From Welwitschia mirabilis (lineage: Eukaryota > Gnetophyta > Gnetopsida > Welwitschiales): a stretch of DNA of 64,000 bases. The stretch's first letter is position 1, and every line of letters begins with the position of its first letter. The DNA is taken from assembly GCA_051453625.1 (NCBI GenBank), contig JBOZIK010000001.1, forward strand, positions 127,064,506-127,128,505, read 5' to 3'. The notes below the pieces were generated by a model that saw only the letters and a program-made list of their open reading frames with translations, was not told the DNA's origin and did not search any database. Positions 34,900-47,811 of this stretch are shown here, piece after piece. The translations under genes and the position numbers were made by a program.

Positions 34900-36816
34900 T
34901 AGAACACTTTTTCATGGCTAATTTGGAAATAGAGTGAGCAAGAAAAACTTTACTAGAAATGGTACATTTTTGTTTTTTTTACTAGGTATTTTCAAAAATT
35001 ATAATATTTAGGATTTTTTTACAAGTGTTTTCAAAACAATAATTTGATGTGTACCTCTTGCATTAAGGTCTTTAAGTACTCATCATAGGTAGGATTCATG
35101 TTTAACCTATCAAGCCAAGGAGTAAATGGTTTCTTACCTTTGTTTTCTGGTGAAGGATGTTTAATGGTGGGTTTAGCATGTGATGTGGATGGGAAGCTAT
35201 ATGTGTCTAAAATTTATATATCATCTTCTTCATTATTTTTAGAAGTTGAGGCTTCATGTGTAGGAGGTTTTGTATCATTTTCACTTCTCGTAACTACCTT
35301 TAAATTTCTCTTGACTTCATTTGGGTTGGGTAAATGTTTAGATGCAAGAGATCCTTATAATCTTTAATTGGTGAGAATCATTTCTTAAAACACATTTACT
35401 AAGTTTTCAATATTATTATTAGTATTTTTTGCACCTTTTTTGATTCTTCTATGGAATCTCTAAGTGGATCATTTTGAGTTGATTGAAGATTGAGGTTATT
35501 TGGTTAGAATTTTAAATTCTTGAATCTATTCTTAAGAGGTTTTCATTGTAATTGTCCACTTAATTTTTGTTGAAATTGTGATTTGATTTTAAAGTTAGAT
35601 GTTATTTGGTTGAATGCACACACTTCTTCAAACATCCTTTCTTTACAAGTTGGTAACAAAGGATACTCCTTAGTTTGATGAGAGTTGTCTTCACCAATAT
35701 CACATGTTAAAGCTATGTTTTCATATTTTACTGCCTTTGCATTAACTATCATTTGCATGTAATTCTCCAAAGTGGTAGTGAAGTCCTTAATTATATTAGT
35801 TGAGTCACCTTTCTCTCTCTCTCTTTTTTTTATCATGCTTTACTTCCTTTAAATCTTTTATGATTTGGCATATAGTTTGATTTTCCTTAGAAGTGGATTT
35901 TGGCCAAGTTTGACTTATTTCTACTAGATTTTCCAACACATTCCATGCATCATTTAAAATTAAGTTCATCAAGTTTCCACCATAAGAAAAGTTTATAAGT
36001 TTTTTAGTTTGACTAGTTAATCCATTATAGAAATAATCTATCAATTCCTCTTTTTGAAATTCATCAACACTGTTGGAATGGATAGCTATAAAAAAACACT
36101 TATAAGTTATGGCATAATCCTTATAAGGTTATTTTTAAAAGTTTATAACTTCCTTTCTTATTTTTCTCATGGTTCTTTCACTCAAAAATCTTTTAATAAA
36201 AACTTCTTACACTTGACTCCTTGATTTAAGAGTCTTGTTAGAATGGTTTTAAGCCAAAGTTTTGCCTTTCCACTAAATATGTCTAGAAAGACAATCATGT
36301 AAGTATGATAACTAATTAATTTATTTCTATTTCCTAAGATAAGTACAAGTTGTTCAATGTTGACTAAATGTTGAAAAGGGTATTCCTCAAGTTTCCCAAA
36401 AATGTTAGATAAGCACTTAAGTTTTTTAATTCTATGTCATTACCAGTGGGTAAATCAAAAGGATTTTGGATTTTACATTTTCTATTAGTAGTTAAATCTC
36501 TAAGTGTAACATTTTCATTTGAAGTTAAAGTTCCTATCATGATTAGTGTATTAGACAAAGTGAGTTATTTTTATTTTTGTCATGATTTTAACATAGATAA
36601 GAAAGAAATGACATGATCCACTTCTATGCTATTATTTTTACAATTTTCTTTTGCAAAATATGATTTTGAAATAATAAAAGTAGAAAAAATCTCTTCTTTA
36701 ATTATTGCAATTTGTGTATTTGGATTTTACTTGAAGTCAAATAACAATTATTTGATATTTTCTTTAATTAAGTTTTGCACTCTTTGATATTTCATGTTTC
36801 TACTAGAATTCACCAT
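34900..36816 (-). pseudogene. Gag remnant of element C
   Basis: The start codon is probably at 36816 (MVNSSR, the same start context as D at 54262). The N-terminal segment LRDLTTNRKCKIQNPFDLP (about 36510-36455) is shared with E. The capsid-like part IDYFYNGLTSQTKKLINFSYGGNLM (36041 down) matches the gypsy gag F-Y-N-G-L motif. The zinc knuckle at 35704-35663 has lost two Cys (Gly and Tyr instead). A conserved linker TPWLDRLNMNPTYDEYLKTL at about 35125-35060, also in D, leads into the protease. Several frame breaks occur. Confidence 0.82.
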
Positions 36817-36963
36817 GTCCTTGCATACTTTAGATAATGAATAGTAACTAAAATTAAAAATAACTAATAGTTGACCATCTAGTTATGGGTATGAAAGAAG
36901 GAATAATAATCATAATAGTAGAAAACTAAAATCAAATAAAAATTATCATAACTAAATAAATAG

Positions 36964-37115
36964 ACTATTATCTAGATTATCGTGGGAACGATAAAGAAGA
37001 CGATAGTATTTTTATTATTGCTACTGATAAAAAGAAATTTTTCTAAATATAATATAAATTTAAAAATCTGATACTATTGTTTCCAGTGTTATGGGGACAA
37101 CTAAAATGATGATAA
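36964..37115 (-). repeat. Dyad motif, two copies in the C leader
   Basis: Copies lie at about 36964-37007 (TATTATCTAGATTATCGTGGGAACGATA, GACGATAG; quoted in parts, with spacing as in other copies) and about 37073-37115 (CTATTGTTTCC, GTTATGGGGACAACTA, GATGATAATG). Confidence 0.65.
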
Positions 37116-37263
37116 TGAATTTTTTTAAGCTATGAAAAACAAAAATTACCAAAATAAGCCTACTAACTATAATAAAAATACAGTACTATTTTAAATAAAT
37201 AACCTAAACTAAAATTCAAGGCATTTATCTAGATAGTGATAATCCTCCAACTCCTTATGACCT

Positions 37264-37281
37264 TCCTTAGCAATGAAATCA
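37264..37281 (-). other. Primer-binding site of element C (decayed tRNA-Asp type)
   Basis: The minus-strand 18-mer matches the tRNA-Asp-type PBS except for transitions. It lies three bases inside the 5' LTR end, and the flanking GACCTTCC phrase is the same as the GGAAGGC that follows the PBS in element A. Confidence 0.75.
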
Positions 37282-37284
37282 AAC

Positions 37285-38473
37285 TATTATGATGTAAATT
37301 TGTGCAATTTTTAAGTTCTTATATAAAACCTATAAATCCCAATACTTACAGAAAAATACACACTAGTATAGATGAGAGTTAACTTGAATGTTGTAATCCA
37401 TTAAAGGCACTAGGCTAGAAGTAGTCTTTTCTTTTTTTGTAAACAAAAATAAATAATAATTCAATGTAATGCAAGATGAAGATGATAAAATGTAAAGGAT
37501 GCAATGCAAGTATAATGAGTTCTATTTGGATTCTAATCCTTTTGTCTAAGAATTAGTTCTTATAACTCAGATTAATTAGGAAGAGTTTTGTCACTTGTTC
37601 CTAACCAACATAAACTATAAGATATATCAACTTGAATATGAATAATACAAATATGAAAATGGAATGAAATATAATGCAATGCAAAGTCTAAACTAACAAA
37701 GTCAACCTTAACAAAGGTTTTCCTTATGATCTAAATAAACTATGGAGTTATCACCAAATTGTAATCAACTTAAACTATAAGGGACGTTTACACAATAGAA
37801 GTGAAAATAATTCTTCAATTAACCATCAACTTAACATCCACTTACAACAAAGTAGTAGAACTTTAATGGAGAATACTCAACCTAACACTAAGATAATATT
37901 TTATTTGTAGCTAATGAATGAAACTATTATCCTTTGATATTCCATCATAAAAATATCTAGCATAAAATATGGAAATAAAATTAAAGAAAAGGGAGTATAT
38001 TTATATTTTTTACATTAAAGTTCTAGAAGCACAACCCTAAGAGTTAGAGAAGAAAACCTAGTAACCCATATNNNNNNNNNNATAGGCCACACGACCTCAT
38101 TACATGATAATTCTTTCCATTCATAAACTAATAGTTGTTGTCTTGAGTATGTTGGGATGACAATGGGGAAGATACTCTACAATAAAAGGTAATCCATAAG
38201 CTTTAGACCCCATAGTCAACTCTATAGCTTTAATCCATGTTAGTAATACCGTCATCCTGATTGTGGAAAATCAATGTTTTGCATGATTATATTTCCTTCA
38301 AGGCATGAAGTATTAAAATAAGCCTGAGATGCGTTCAAATATGCTAAAATACACATGTTTTAGTAAACATTCCATTAGTTCTCCATAATCATTAGAATTA
38401 CATCCAAAATTATATAAATGTCTTACAAAAGTACTCAAAATATACCCTCAAACACCTACAAATTGACATCACA
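37285..38473 (-). repeat. 5' LTR of element C
   Basis: It pairs with the 3' LTR at 20564-21803 and is slightly shorter because of small deletions, one of which (near 38266) removes half of the second dyad motif. It includes a 10-N gap (38072-38081). Confidence 0.85.
38135..38266 (-). repeat. Dyad motif in the C 5' LTR, one complete and one truncated copy
   Basis: The first copy, about 38135-38174, has GTTGTC, ATGTTGGGATGACA and GGGGAAGAT. The second, 38250-38266, keeps only CGTCATCCTGATTGTGG. The 3' LTR of the same element has the full second copy. Confidence 0.7.
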
Positions 38474-39057
38474 ATATTGCCAATTCTTAAGAATCATGTT
38501 TTAGATCTTTCAAAGAAGTTGTTTACGAATTAGAATTGTAGACCTACAAGAATAGATAATACTATAATTTTTATCTACATTTCTTCAATTAATAATGCTA
38601 TTTGCATGGGACCAAAGTGTATTGAGCTCCAAAGAGTTACTCTTAAAGCATCGATAGTGCCTTAATTTGAAAGATTAATAGGGAAATCTTTAAGAAAAAG
38701 AGGAGGAAGATACAAAAGGAAAGATCTTTCAGGAATTTTAATTCTTGAGTAGCTCTGATTATGAAGTGCTTCATCTTGAAAGGGAACTTTGACAAAATTA
38801 ATAGGCTTTATTTTCATTTCCTTACTAACATGATGGAAGAATTCTCAGTAGATCCTCCTTTTTTCCTCTTAGATTTACTCCACTACTCTTTGCAAAGATT
38901 TAACATAATAAATGAAGGTTTAATTTGGCTTCTCTATCAAAGAAAAATTTAGATAGATGTAGGAGTTTTAGCTTGACAAGATATTCTATGAGGGCCTATG
39001 TAAAAATATCTATTATGGAATGCTTTTAAAATAATAAAAAACATGGTTTTTCCATGC

Positions 39058-39548
39058 NNNNNNNNNNNNNNNNNNNNNNNNNNNNNNNNNNNNNNNNNNN
39101 NNNNNNNNNNNNNNNNNNNNNNNNNNNNNNNNNNNNNNNNNNNNNNNNNNNNNNNNNNNNNNNNNNNNNNNNNNNNNNNNNNNNNNNNNNNNNNNNNNNN
39201 NNNNNNNNNNNNNNNNNNNNNNNNNNNNNNNNNNNNNNNNNNNNNNNNNNNNNNNNNNNNNNNNNNNNNNNNNNNNNNNNNNNNNNNNNNNNNNNNNNNN
39301 NNNNNNNNNNNNNNNNNNNNNNNNNNNNNNNNNNNNNNNNNNNNNNNNNNNNNNNNNNNNNNNNNNNNNNNNNNNNNNNNNNNNNNNNNNNNNNNNNNNN
39401 NNNNNNNNNNNNNNNNNNNNNNNNNNNNNNNNNNNNNNNNNNNNNNNNNNNNNNNNNNNNNNNNNNNNNNNNNNNNNNNNNNNNNNNNNNNNNNNNNNNN
39501 NNNNNNNNNNNNNNNNNNNNNNNNNNNNNNNNNNNNNNNNNNNNNNNN
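39058..39548. other. Assembly gap (491 N)
   Basis: A run of N with no duplicated flank seen. The right edge is a GAA-rich microsatellite, which may explain the break. Confidence 0.95.
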
Positions 39549-39561
39549 TAAGTAGTCATAA

Positions 39562-39608
39562 TAAGAAAAAGAAGAAGAAGAAGAAGAATAAGAAGAATAA
39601 GAGAAGAC
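39562..39608. repeat. (GAA)n-type microsatellite
   Basis: An imperfect trinucleotide tract (AAGAAGAAG with ATAAG interruptions) at the right edge of the 491-N gap. Confidence 0.9.
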
Positions 39609-42600
39609 TAAGTCTATCACTGCCAATCCACTTGCTTAAATTCCTTATTTTAGATTTTCTCTAAATGAATACTTATTTGTTGTAAACCCATTAGGATATG
39701 ATAGTTTAGAATCTATATTAGATTGGAATTGGAAATAGGAAATGACTAAATTAGAAACTAATGTCTGATATTTTGATTACCAAAGTGACTTTTATAGAGC
39801 ATAAAAAAATAGCTTTTAAGCTATGTTGTATTCTTATCCTATTTTAATTTATAATATATATTTACCCTTTCTCAAAAAAAAAAAGTAAAATATGAAGAAA
39901 TAAAAAATTACTTAAGAAAAGTAAAGGATTAGGTATAAAAGAAAATAACTTAGGATTTTAAAACTTAAAAAAGAATAGAATAAAATTGAAGAAAAGTATT
40001 CAAGATAAAATTTAAAGCTTGAGAATGAAAATGGAATTTGCTCATTCTCTCTTAAGATTTAAATCACTTATGATTTTCTAGTAAAGACATCAAAAATGTG
40101 ATAAAGCAGTGAGAAACTAGCTAAACTAATAGTAATTTATTACTTGTACTTCATGGAAAATTTTAAATTTGGATTTGAAATAATAGAAACTAGGCTTAAG
40201 TTAGTACATGTAACTAACTAATTTTCCTAACTATGTAAATTTAAAAAGGAAAGTAAAAGAAATAATTTACTAAACATTCAGATTCATCTAAGTAGAAAAA
40301 TAAGTAAGATTAATTATACAAATCTAATAGTATGTCATCCTATTAATAATGTATTCAAGTAAAAAATAGAATTTCTCATAAACTAGTCTTATAGTAAATC
40401 CTTAAATGGATTGCATGTCATAAAATAAAAAATGATAATAATATCTCATAGAAATTTCATCACTTATTGAACTAGTTTTATGCATATAAATAACTCAAGT
40501 GGAATTAAGAAAAATCAATTTGAATTCTTAACAACTATTGTTGTACTTCTAATAAACCCTAAGATAATAAAAATGACAAAATAAAATCGACAATAACTAA
40601 TTAAAGAATCTTATTTAAATTTATTATAGAAACATTTCACAATGAAATTATTGAATGAATTTCATGTTAGAGAATAAGATCAAAGATAAAGTAGAATAAA
40701 ACTCAATACATAGAATTATTTATATTATTGAAGCAAGTTATTTAAGTAAAATTAACACTCTAATAAACACTTTTTTAAGGAGTTATGTTTAAAATGAAAT
40801 TTATAGGGCTAATTTGAGCAAATTACAAATGAGATTGACATTAAGATATATTTTTTTATAAAGTAGTAAAAATTATAATTAATTTGATAGCTAATTTACC
40901 TTTTGACTTTACATCATTTCCTTGATAATTCCTTGCTCTTCATATTCTATTATTATGTAGTTATAATATGAAATTATTATCTTTTTATCTTTTAATAATT
41001 CTTAGTAATGTTATAAAATCATTGTTTCTTTATCTTTTATTATCACTTAATAATAACATGGATTTTTCACTTGTTTTCACTATATCATAAATTAAACTTG
41101 ATGCTTTCTTCTTTATTACTAAATAATAATCATTCTTTAACTAAAAATAGTGGATCCTTTTTTTTTTGTAGTTAATAATTATGGCATCCCATATTTCTAT
41201 GCCACTAAATTATTCACTATGTTAGGGTATGTTCCATGTTTGTACTGAGGGAAATTCTGTTTACTATGTTAGGGTGTGTGAAGTGGAGGAGCATTAGATT
41301 GTGAAAGGAGTGATAATAATTAGTCTTCTTCTATTAGATAATCCATTAGAAAGATGATGTATCTTCATTTATAGATTGTAGTGTGATATAAAATAAGAAT
41401 AGAGGATTATCATAGCATACTCATTGTATGGATGCAAAATTCATCTCCTAGAATGCATTTGTTCTATACGAAGTAACCATTTGACATTTCTTTTTCTTAT
41501 TTCCCCTTGTTTAACGCTTTCCATGAATCATCTAGAAGCATATTTTTCTTAGCTCTTCATGGTATTCTTCTACTTCATCTATAAAGATGCCATTACTATG
41601 AGATTGTTGCAGAGTATCATTTTGGTTGAAAAAGGTCAAAAGTCTGGCTCTGGTTCCCCATTCCCCCCGACCCTCCCTGCCTCCCTCCTTCTATATAAGT
41701 ATGTATTTCTTACTGTTGGAAAAGTAGGATCCAATATAGACCTTATTATACAAAGAGTTGATTTTGTTTTTGAACATGAAAAAACAAGTATTTTACGGAT
41801 CTTATTCATGCTTAAAGTGTTAAACACGAAAAGTTGAAGATCTAGAACTAGTTCCTAAGAAATATTTTTATTCCTCTTTAGCTTTAAAGATTAAATATGT
41901 TGTTCCATGATGAAGCTTTAATTTGCATGACAAAAGTAGTCAATTTTGAGGGGGAACATCCAATGACAAAAATCCTAAAAGAAATATGTTTAAATAAAGC
42001 CTTTAATTTATGAAATCATATTATGTGATTGAAGCCTTTTCTTCCTTTCTTACATTCTCTTATACTTTGTTCTTGAATCTTGGAATGATGGTTTATCTCT
42101 TTCTACAATTGGATGCCTCTCTTTATTTTTGTCTAGGCAAACATATAGAAGTGCCTTTTCATTTAAAGTTGTAAGCTATCTTTGTAGTGCATTTTTTGCC
42201 TTCTAAGTTTTAAGAGGTAGAATTTTCAAATTTCAAAGGTTTTGAATCGGTTTTTTTTGCTTCATTTTCATTTGTCTATGTTTTTAAAGCATTGGAAGCA
42301 TGAAGAAGGTTCCTATGAGTCCTTATCATCTAAAGAAGTCTAAAACATTCCCTTCTGAACTACATTCCCAAAAATTATCCTTCTTAGTAGTGATACCCCT
42401 CCTTAAAATGACATTACATAAGAGGATAACATTAAAGAAAATTATAATTTTGAAGATTCTAAAAAATATTCAACAAAATCAACAATTTTAAAGTATTTTA
42501 ATGTAACGATGTTAAGTGATAGAGATAAGACAAATTCTCATAATCTATTAGATGAAATACCTCAATAGAGATTTTCTATGATTAATGTGATTTTATTCTA

Positions 42601-44703
42601 GAACACCCTTCTATGTATTGCTATCATGTTGTATTGTAATTTAAATGAAGGGTGATGTCTATATATATGATGTTGGAATAACTCATCAATCTCTTGTCAA
42701 TAAGACTTAGGTATGCATGTATAAATATGAGTTATATATTTTACCTTTTGATCACTTATTTTACATTAGTTTGAGTGTTGACATGTTTAATGCTTATTAC
42801 CTTCAATAATAATTAATAATACTAATTAAAATTTATCATCTATTATTAGTGAATCTAATGCTATTGGTAAATTAATGAATCTTTATACAAGGCATTTATT
42901 TTTGGAGTTTTCTTAACCATGCACATGTTATTGTGATCTAAGACAAAGGGATATTATTAAATTTAAGTTAGCTATCAATAAAAGAAAGCATAATTAGAAT
43001 ATCTTAAAGATGATACAAAACTTTAAAAAAAAGGAAAAGAAATGTATAATAAAAGCATACAAGAATTTTACTTATTCTGACACTCTTGGCCTACATCCAT
43101 GGTAATGTTTTTCATTTTTTATTAAGTTTTTAGCTAAGCTGCAAGAGGGAGATTAAAAATCAATACCTAATGCTAAAAATACATGTTGTATAATGCACAA
43201 TATTTGGTTAAGAATTCCTTCCTATTACTCAAGGGTAATTTTAATCAAGTTTAGTTAGATAGAATTCAAAGATTATTTTCTAAAAGAGCCTTAATCTTTA
43301 TAAGAGTAAACATTTCTCATAGAATGGAAAGTTTTCTAAAATGAACTTGTTAGATATTAGTAAATTCAAATTTATATGTTTATGATTTAGTTATTTATTT
43401 TAAATTTGTACTCCATTTAATGATATAAAATTTAGTTTTTCTTTAACAAAGTTACCTTTGGCATCATACGTGTTGTCTTAGGTATGTTCATAGATTTTTT
43501 ATTCTTGACCTTCTTCTTGTGCATGCTACATTACTCTCATAGAAGTTAGTCCATAATCTTGTTTATAGAATAATCAACTAAGTCTTGTTATACACACATC
43601 TAATTTGGCATCAAATATATTATGCATGACCTAGCATTCTTAGCATGCTAAATCAAGTACTTCATTACCAACTATCCTATCTTCTATGAAGGCATGTATA
43701 TCATCATTATAATTAATTTTGTAATTATAAAATTTATTTTATTTGAAAATCATAAATCTTTCTATTATGCATAAGCATACTACCCATAATATGCATGAGC
43801 ATACTCTGCCCTAACTTACCAGGAATAATATGTTGTTATTACTTAGTCTCTTTGCTTATCTATTATTAACATGTAAAAATTAATATTATGATTAATTTAA
43901 ATAACTAAATAACCTTAATAGAAGGTATTAATATAATCAATTTCATTATAAAAACATGTATTATATTTATTTCTACATGAATTATAAACTTAGCTATTTT
44001 CCATGATATTTTCAAGTTAATTATGTTCAATTGGAGGACATGCCTCAATTTGATCATCAAACAGCTTAAAACACTAGTGATGCTAGCTAGGACCACTAGA
44101 AATTCTAGCCTATAAATGAAAAATGCCTCCAAACTCATGTTCTTAGCATGTCAAGAAAAATTGGATATAATGTAGTTATTGGCTTGATCAAATTTCACAT
44201 TAAAAATAACTATATTTTTAATAACACATGGTTATAATGATGAGGAATTGTAGGATGACATTTGATAGGATAAGTAGGATCATGATGAAGACATATGGCA
44301 TAGTCAGTGGTTGGCAGTGGCTAAATACTCCAAATCCAAGTTTTAGCATCATCATAAGCATCTTCACTAAATGGAAAAGAGGATAAACCATCCTATCTAA
44401 TATCATGATCTATAATCATCTACCTAATAAGCCAAGGGCTTGTAATCACCCTCCCCTTCATTTCTTTATATAAAATGAGCTTGAACCATTTATTATTTCA
44501 TCTTTAGCTATAATAATTAGAGAATTAACTTATGATGGATTCCTAAGTAATTCTTTGGGAAAGTGAGCTAGTATTTGAGGATTGCTAAGGAGTTTTTCTT
44601 GATTTTTTTTTCTTTGTTGTAAAGTTGATCCTTTTTATAATATACCAAGATTTTTTCCCTTTGATTTCAATTTATGAGTAAAATCATAATTGGAATGATT
44701 AGG

Positions 44704-45992
44704 TATTGCAATACATAATTTTACAATCTTTTATGTCTTACTCAATCTTATCAATACAAATATATATATTACAAATACAATATACTAGTATAAATGGGAG
44801 TGATCCAAATGTCATAAACCTAGTAAAGGTATGTGATAAAGAAATAAGAATTGATTTTCATAGAAAATATTATATTATATTAAACCTAATGCAATGATGC
44901 AATAAAATAAACACACAATGCAATGCAAATATAACCTAATCTAGATGAATACCTATCCGATTACCTAATTGGCTTGTCAGGAAGATTGACCCTACATAAC
45001 CTAAATTCTCTAGGAAAACTATCACTAACCAAGGCTAACTTAAGCTATTAAGTAAGTCAAATAGAATATAATACAAGTTAATCTAAAAATGCACCTAAAC
45101 TAATATTATCAGCCTTAACAAAAGTTATCTTTAAGACTTATATCATAAGTGGAACTGTTATCAAATAAAGAATGATATACATCATAAGGGATATGTAATG
45201 TATTGAAGAAATGAAAGAGAAATAGATTTTATATTAATTAAACTAGCATCCAAGTTATAAAGTAGCTTCACCTTAATGGAGAATGCATAGCCTAATCCTA
45301 AGGAGACATCTCTTTGCAACTACTTAAGATGGATCCCTTACCCTTTGATCTCTTATCACGATAATTTCCAATGCATCAAAGATAATAGAAGGATCAAAGA
45401 AAAGGTTTATTTATACAAGAAGAAAAACATAATCATCACTCAAGATGTAATGGTCATACTAAAAATACATTCAATCCTAAGAAAGAAATGAATGAAATGA
45501 ATGAAAGTCGATAAGTCGTTTTAGTATCATTCTAACTATCATAGGGATGACACTAGGAATGACACCTCATAATAATCAACTTCTGGATTTATAATTAGCC
45601 TCCATAGTTGGCTCTAGATGTGTTATCCTCCTGCATGTCATGTTAATGACATTAGGGATGACACCTCTCCTAGTTCTAGTCTACATCAACATCCCAAATA
45701 GTTGCTAAAGTGCTATTGTCTTATCTATTGTGGGGATGACAGTGGGGATGACAGTCTTCCTTATCTTACTAGCTTAATAGAAGTCAACCTTTTACATCAT
45801 TGATCTTCCTCCAAAGTATTGGGTATCAGAATATGTCTAAAATGCCTTTAAATAGGCCAAGAATTACATGTTTCTGTGATTATCCCATTGAATCTTCATA
45901 GTTATTAGAATTACATCTAAAACTATATAAATGTCCTACAAAATAACTCATAATACTCCATCAAATACACAAAATTTAATAGTGTCTCATAG
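44704..45992 (-). repeat. 3' LTR of element D
   Basis: It aligns with the right LTR (44704-45440 against 54731-55464), for example around ACTAGTATAAATGGGAGTGATCC. The full copy extends to about 45992 on the basis of the end shared with C. It carries three dyad motifs, one more than the A, C and E LTRs. Confidence 0.8.
45525..45754 (-). repeat. Dyad motif, three copies in the D 3' LTR
   Basis: Copies lie at about 45525-45566 (ACTATCATAGGGATGACA, AGGAATGACA), about 45621-45664 (TGTTATCC, ATGTCATGTTAATGACA, AGGGATGACA) and about 45713-45754 (ATTGTC, ATTGTGGGGATGACA, GGGGATGACA). The half-site GGGATGACA is nearly perfect in all three. Confidence 0.8.
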
Positions 45993-47321
45993 CTCTTCAC
46001 TTAGCCTTCTCAGTTCTTGACAAAACTAGGTAAACAACTATGATTACAAGCCTAATTATCTTAAATAAAAAAATTAATTTAAAAATTATAAAATAGGCTT
46101 ATAAATAATTTCAAACATAACATAAAGTAGAATAAAATGTAACACATCATGTGTGTTGAGTAGAAGTCACAAATTCTTTCTCTTATTAAAGCTTTAAAAC
46201 GACCCCATAAATGGATTTTGTTTATGTAAAAATTATGAAAATAAATCCTACCTTCTCTAAGAAAAATAATACATCTGGTATTGGCTAATGAACAGAAGAT
46301 ATCACACAAAAATCAATATGTTTGGATGAGAAGGTGGACGATGGGTGTTTACCAAAATTTTATAAAAATTAAATTCTGATAGTCAATAAATTAAGTGCAA
46401 ATCTTAATTTAGAAATGTCATATTTGAAAAATAAATATTTGGGAAGGATTCTAACAAATAAAGAATGTAAATTATGAAAAGATTAAATGATAAAAATATG
46501 CAAAGTGGGATGAAGCAATTCCATGAGTGTTCAACAAATGTGCCTTAACAAAAATGGTTATAAATAGTGTGTAGGACTTTAAGAGATTAAAAATGAATAT
46601 TACAAAAATTACAAAGAAACTATCTAATAAAGAAATCAACTTTTTATTAAAAATAAAGTAAGTAAATTATTAAATGTTAAGTTTCTAAAATGATAAGAAA
46701 ATATAGAAATGACATTGAAATAACTAACTAAATAATGAAAGAAAATAGGATAAAAAAGGAACACAAGAAACATGAAGAAGATAGACTACCTACCCTAAAT
46801 TCTAACCTAGTAAGCTCTTATGAAAGAAATCATAACATCACTTACTTTAAAATACATGACTTAATGTATAACTCTGTAAAGTTCTATTTAATAAGGTAGT
46901 GGTTATGATAATGCTAAAAATAAAATTCTCTAAATAATGAGTGATAAGATTAGAGAGTTTCTTAGAAATAAAGTTACCTATTATCATCTAAAAACATACA
47001 TCCAAATCCTCAAAAGTGCAATGATCATATGGAAGGACTAAGAATCTAGAAAATAAGTAATACCTCTGATGACATCAAGAACACCACTGATCTTATAGCC
47101 TCAAAGTTTATTATTTTATTCTCTATAATGAGGGAAGTGCAACTACAATTAGAGAAGTAATAACCTGTGAAGCATGACCAACTGACCTACCAGTGGAGTT
47201 TCCACAACTACCATATCACACTGTCAAAGGTTATCTTAAGAAAATTTGCCCCAGTGTGCTTATGGTGGGACATCATAATAATCACGTTTTTAAGCTATCT
47301 TAGATATAAAACATCATGGTC

Positions 47322-47363
<42 letters not shown>

Positions 47364-47466
47364 NNNNNNNNNNNNNNNNNNNNNNNNNNNNNNNNNNNNN
47401 NNNNNNNNNNNNNNNNNNNNNNNNNNNNNNNNNNNNNNNNNNNNNNNNNNNNNNNNNNNNNNNGTC

Positions 47467-47525
<59 letters not shown>

Positions 47526-47811
47526 CATATATATACATATGTATATTTCCTTAAAAAATCATAGATAAATTCCACACTATCATACACTTCAAAAGATGAA
47601 GGTAAAGTAGTAAAATAAAAGATACAAAATAACACCCCTAAACAATTTAAGATCTTTCATCATTAAGAAAAAATATAAGAAATAAAACATCTTCCTTTAA
47701 AATGAAGTTCATAGACATATGCATGTCTTAAGATTTGATGAATTCAATCTTACCACTATAAAATGCCCAAGTACAAAGACTGGTTATGGAATAAAATAAA
47801 TACATAAGTTA
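45993..47811 (-). other. 3' noncoding region of element D
   Basis: No protein block is recognised. From about 47040 to 47320 lies the conserved block shared with C, A and E, then the (CT)n tract (47325-47522, split by a 100-N gap), then sequence to 47811 resembling C at about 23690-23900 (ATGAAGTTCATAGACATAT phrase in both). Confidence 0.7.
47325..47522. repeat. (CT)n microsatellite with a 100-N gap inside
   Basis: Pure CT runs at 47325-47363 and 47470-47522 surround 100 N (47364-47463). GTCTTAT precedes the run on both sides of the gap (47319 and 47464), so the two runs are probably one locus assembled twice. Confidence 0.92.

Larger units (their letters stand above)
20564..38473 (-). mobile_element. 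Element C: Ty3/gypsy (Athila/Tat-like) retrotransposon, with element A nested inside
   Basis: On the minus strand from 38473 this shows 5' LTR, PBS (37281-37264), gag, protease, RT, RNase H (split by element A at 32769-25556), integrase, a 3' noncoding region with a (GA)n tract, and 3' LTR (21803-20564). Flanks are ATGCT (20559-20563) and ATATT (38474-38478), a possible 5-bp target duplication differing by two transitions. Removing A leaves about 10.7 kb, a normal full length. All coding parts are broken. Type assignment rests on the tRNA-Asp PBS and pol block sequences. Confidence 0.85.
38474..44703. other. Unassigned sequence between elements C and D
   Basis: About 6.2 kb without a recognisable domain, LTR pair or RNA gene; a 491-N gap lies at 39058-39548. 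Visible details are a (GAA)n-like tract (39562-39608), a C-rich pyrimidine tract (about 41657-41691) followed by CTATATAAGT, and a short direct repeat ACTATGTTAGGGT (near 41218 and 41263). Open frames of up to about 90 codons here look like chance. It may hold host intergenic DNA or very old transposon sequence. Confidence 0.5.

Noticed and set aside
39026-39626. Open frames around the 491-N gap, including a Ser-rich start
   Set aside because: They consist of gap plus the GAA/TTC microsatellite.
44218-44406. Met/Leu-rich 62-codon minus-strand frame
   Set aside because: Composition is that expected from AT-rich DNA; there is no domain, no homologous copy in the window and no neighbour supporting a gene.
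47167-47635. Ser-Leu and Glu-Arg repeat proteins on both strands
   Set aside because: These are translations of the (CT)n microsatellite and the N gap, not genes.
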